Assembly: GCA_002315275.1 (NCBI GenBank)
Contig: DCGN01000005.1
Location: forward strand, 12,565 to 28,448
Source of the DNA: Clostridiales bacterium UBA1777
GTDB taxonomy: Bacteria; Bacillota; Clostridia; Oscillospirales; Oscillospiraceae
Direction: 5' to 3'
DNA: 15,884 nucleotides
Shown: one piece after another, positions 14,447-15,884 of the stretch
Layout of the letters: each line of letters opens with the position of its first letter
Numbering within the stretch: the stretch's first letter is position 1
Notes under the pieces: generated by a model
The model's input: the letters and a program-made list of their open reading frames with translations, nothing else
What the model was told of the DNA's origin: nothing
The model's database searches: none
Program-made: the position numbers and the translations under genes

Positions 14447-15187
14447 ATGAACGGATTTTACGATTTCACAATACAATACGGAGCTGACGGCTTCGGCCTT
14501 TTCAGCGCGGGGCACTTTATCTGGCTCGCCGTTTTCGCCGCGATGACAGCTGCGCTCTCGCTCGTTTACCGCCGCGCGGGCGCAAGGGGCAGAAGGCTGC
14601 TTCGCCTCGCCGTCGCGTTCACGGCGCTCTTCGTCGAGGTGCTGCGCGCTGTTTTGCTGATGCGCGCGGGCGAGTATAACGTGTACCGTCTGCCGCTTCA
14701 TCTGTGCGGCCTCGCGGTGTACATCTGCGTATTCCACGCGCTGAGCGGCAGCAGGCTCACGGGGCAGTTTCTCTGCGCGTTCTGCATGCCCGGTGCGCTC
14801 TGTGCCCTGCTCTTCCCGGACTGGACGTATTATCCCTTCGTCCATTTTATGACGGTGAGCTCCTTTACGCTGCACATTCTGCTCGTTGACTATACCCTCA
14901 TGCAGATACTCGGCGGCGAGCTCGCGCCCGACATCCGCCGCGCACCGGCGTGCCTGGGCATAATGCTCCTGCTCGCCGCGCCGGTCTACGCGCTCAACAA
15001 GCTCTGGGGCACGAACTATATGTTCCTCAGCCGGCCGTCCGAGGGCTCGCCGCTCGAGTGGTTCGCCGCGCTGGGCAGACCGGGCTACCTCATCGGCTAT
15101 CTGCCGCTTCTCGCGCTCGCGTGGACGCCGATATATCTCCCCTTCATAATAAAAAGCGCGGCCCGCAGAAAACGGACCGCAAAATAA
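14447..15187 (+). CDS. YwaF-family (TMEM164-like) seven-helix membrane protein
   Basis: A 246-residue protein matching the TIGR02206/YwaF family, relatives of eukaryotic TMEM164. Family signatures are YNVYRLPLHLCG (78-89), FVHFMTVSSFTLHILL (131-146) and LNKLWGTNYMFLSRP (183-197). Hydrophobic segments occur near 20-42, 53-73, 84-100, 107-124, 135-155, 166-183 and 214-236. The tail KSAARRKRTAK is strongly basic and so probably cytosolic. TMEM164 is reported as an acyltransferase with a catalytic cysteine; whether Cys87 in LHLCG acts likewise here is inference. I chose ATG 14447 because GGAG lies just upstream; an in-frame ATG at 14429 has no site and lies close to the predicted transcript start. 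Confidence 0.88.
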   Translation: MNGFYDFTIQYGADGFGLFSAGHFIWLAVFAAMTAALSLVYRRAGARGRRLLRLAVAFTALFVEVLRAVLLMRAGEYNVYRLPLHLCGLAVYICVFHALSGSRLTGQFLCAFCMPGALCALLFPDWTYYPFVHFMTVSSFTLHILLVDYTLMQILGGELAPDIRRAPACLGIMLLLAAPVYALNKLWGTNYMFLSRPSEGSPLEWFAALGRPGYLIGYLPLLALAWTPIYLPFIIKSAARRKRTAK

Positions 15188-15211
15188 GGTTATGGGATAA
15201 AGATATGAGCC

Positions 15212-15230
15212 GGCCTCCCGCTCGGAGGCC
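15212..15230 (+). other. Hairpin after the YwaF-family gene
   Basis: GGCCTCC (15212-15218) pairs with GGAGGCC (15224-15230) around a 5-base loop. No run of T follows (AATTGGATAAG), so termination would be weak or factor-assisted. It lies 25 bases after the stop codon. Confidence 0.45.
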
Positions 15231-15372
15231 AATTGGATAAGCTGTGCCTATATACTACCGCAAACCTTCTGCCTTGTAAAGAGCGAGAAAACACATGTTT
15301 TGTCGAATGTATAAAAACTTTTCAAGCGGGAATAATATCCGAAGAAACGCTATGAAAGGAGTGTTCGACAGC

Positions 15373-15585
15373 ATGATAATGGACAAGATAGCGCTTGCGC
15401 TTACGATAGTCGGCGGGATCAACTGGGGTCTTGTGGGTCTTTTCAGGTTTGACCTGGTAGCGTGGCTTTTCGGCGGCCAGACGGCGACAGTCAGCCGCGT
15501 AGTGTATACGCTCGTGTGCCTCGCGGCACTGTGGTGCATCTCTCTGCTCTTCCGCACCGACAGCATCACCGACGAGGACATATGA
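15373..15585 (+). CDS. DUF378 family (YuzA-like) small membrane protein
   Basis: A 70-residue protein with two membrane helices, about 6-23 (ALALTIVGGINWGLVGL) and 43-60 (VVYTLVCLAALWCISLLF). The conserved core GGINWGLVGLFRFDLVAWLFGGQ defines the family; its function is unknown. The tail RTDSITDEDI is acidic. Start choice is uncertain. ATG 15373 has AAAGGAG 11 bases upstream and gives the usual family length. ATG 15352 would add seven residues but contains that site within the gene, and ATG 15379 is also possible. No clear promoter was found; TATAAA at 15310 is a weak candidate. The GGGCGAGC hairpin at 15617-15635 follows. Confidence 0.87.
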   Translation: MIMDKIALALTIVGGINWGLVGLFRFDLVAWLFGGQTATVSRVVYTLVCLAALWCISLLFRTDSITDEDI

Positions 15586-15587
15586 TC

Positions 15588-15608
15588 AGTGTGGAGTGTG
15601 GAGTGTGG
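15588..15608 (+). repeat. Three tandem AGTGTGG heptamers
   Basis: Three perfect copies in a row, beginning two bases after the DUF378 stop codon. This is a short low-complexity tract at the border between the gene and the intergenic repeats, and copy number could vary. Confidence 0.85.
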
Positions 15609-15616
15609 AATTGAAG

Positions 15617-15635
15617 GGGCGAGCATTGCTCGCCC
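15617..15635. terminator. Hairpin after the DUF378 gene, possible terminator
   Basis: GGGCGAGC (15617-15624) and GCTCGCCC (15628-15635) form a perfect 8-bp stem with a 3-base loop. No T run follows, so it may equally be one of the repeat modules in this stretch. Confidence 0.5.
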
Positions 15636-15665
15636 TCCGACAAATCAGGAATGAGGACTTGCGGT

Positions 15666-15811
15666 GTCACCCTTCGGGTGACGGATAAATAAGCCTTCCC
15701 CTTCCGCAGAAGGGGAAGGGGGACCGCTTGCGGTGGATGAGGTTTTTTTCTTGGAATCGGCTAACCTCATCCGGCACTCCGTGCCACCTTCCCCTTTACA
15801 AAAGGGGAAGG
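15666..15811. repeat. Multi-hairpin intergenic element, MITE- or REP-like, non-coding
   Basis: After a small hairpin at 15666-15682 (GTCACCC/GGGTGAC), five stems follow. The first is CCTTCCCCTT/AAGGGGAAGG at 15694-15719. Next is ACCGC/GCGGT at 15723-15734. A wider stem GGATGAGGTT (15735-15744) pairs with AACCTCATCC (15763-15772). Then GGCAC/GTGCC at 15773-15785, and CCTTCCCCTTT/AAAGGGGAAGG at 15787-15811. The element is nearly mirror-symmetric, with similar hairpins at both ends. It matches the kind of intergenic repeat I associate with gut Clostridia; its mobility is unproven. An open frame across it on the minus strand is an artefact. Confidence 0.8.
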
Positions 15812-15814
15812 CAT

Positions 15815-15838
15815 GTAGGGATGAGCGCAGCGAGTCCG
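15815..15838 (+). repeat. 24-base intergenic repeat, copy 2
   Basis: Identical to 12565-12588. It follows the multi-hairpin element directly. The remaining bases, to 15884, show GCCTCC/GGAGGT and GCCC/GGGC pairing but no gene. Confidence 0.8.
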
Positions 15839-15884
15839 TGCCTCCACTGCGATCAGGGGAGGTGCCCAGTGCGCACACCGGGCG

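Noticed and set aside
12735..15585. A single functional island from psuG, yitT, ywaF and DUF378 genes
   Set aside because: Each has its own promoter or strand, and no shared pathway or defence-type domain is seen.
15588..15811. CRISPR array
   Set aside because: The repeats are 7-base tandems and self-complementary stems without regular spacers, and no cas genes are present.
15645..15878. 77-codon open frame on minus
   Set aside because: It is formed entirely by the hairpin repeats, with Ser/Gly/Pro low-complexity content.

Overview
The window looks like chromosomal DNA of a GC-rich, low-motility-type gut Clostridia relative (Bacillota, probably near Oscillospirales). The reasons are strong GGAGG ribosome sites before most genes, consensus sigma-A promoters, a lipoprotein signal of the LCAC type, and families common in that group (YitT, YwaF, DUF378, a short KdpD-like kinase). 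The taxon is an inference; there is no rRNA or other marker gene. No mobile element genes, CRISPR array, tRNA or rRNA was seen.

Left part (about 30-8850, minus strand): a peptide-type ABC importer operon read right to left. The order is an unknown four-helix membrane protein, then the solute-binding lipoprotein, permease B (TTG start), permease C, ATPase D, ATPase F and an 84-residue single-helix protein. It starts at a perfect TTGACA-N17-TATAAT promoter followed by a long structured leader, and ends at a 16-bp bidirectional terminator shared with a + strand gene whose last codons open the window. Permease C is about twice normal length: it has some 370 extra residues on the outer side, made of repeated helix-plus-hairpin units. 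The binding protein is also about 200 residues longer than usual. A long hairpin lies between the binding-protein gene and the permease genes.

Middle (8950-12700, plus strand): a GtrB-like polyprenyl-phosphate glycosyltransferase with its own promoter and terminator; a KdpD/KdpE-like two-component pair with no kdpFABC nearby; and a small membrane protein with a PH-like tail. The best new observation is here. Direct repeats of TTAAC[A/G] with 11-bp (one-turn) period sit at the -35 position of the two-component promoter and, in a larger array, upstream of the PH-like gene. This looks like an autoregulated regulon of the OmpR-type regulator. The two-component transcript appears to be leaderless.

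Right part (12700-15884): pseudouridine-5'-phosphate glycosidase (psuG) and a YitT-family membrane protein, both minus and each with its own promoter; a YwaF-family membrane protein diverging from yitT; a DUF378 protein; and about 300 bp of intergenic repeats. These repeats include a multi-hairpin element and a 24-base unit that is also found, identical, near 12.57 kb.
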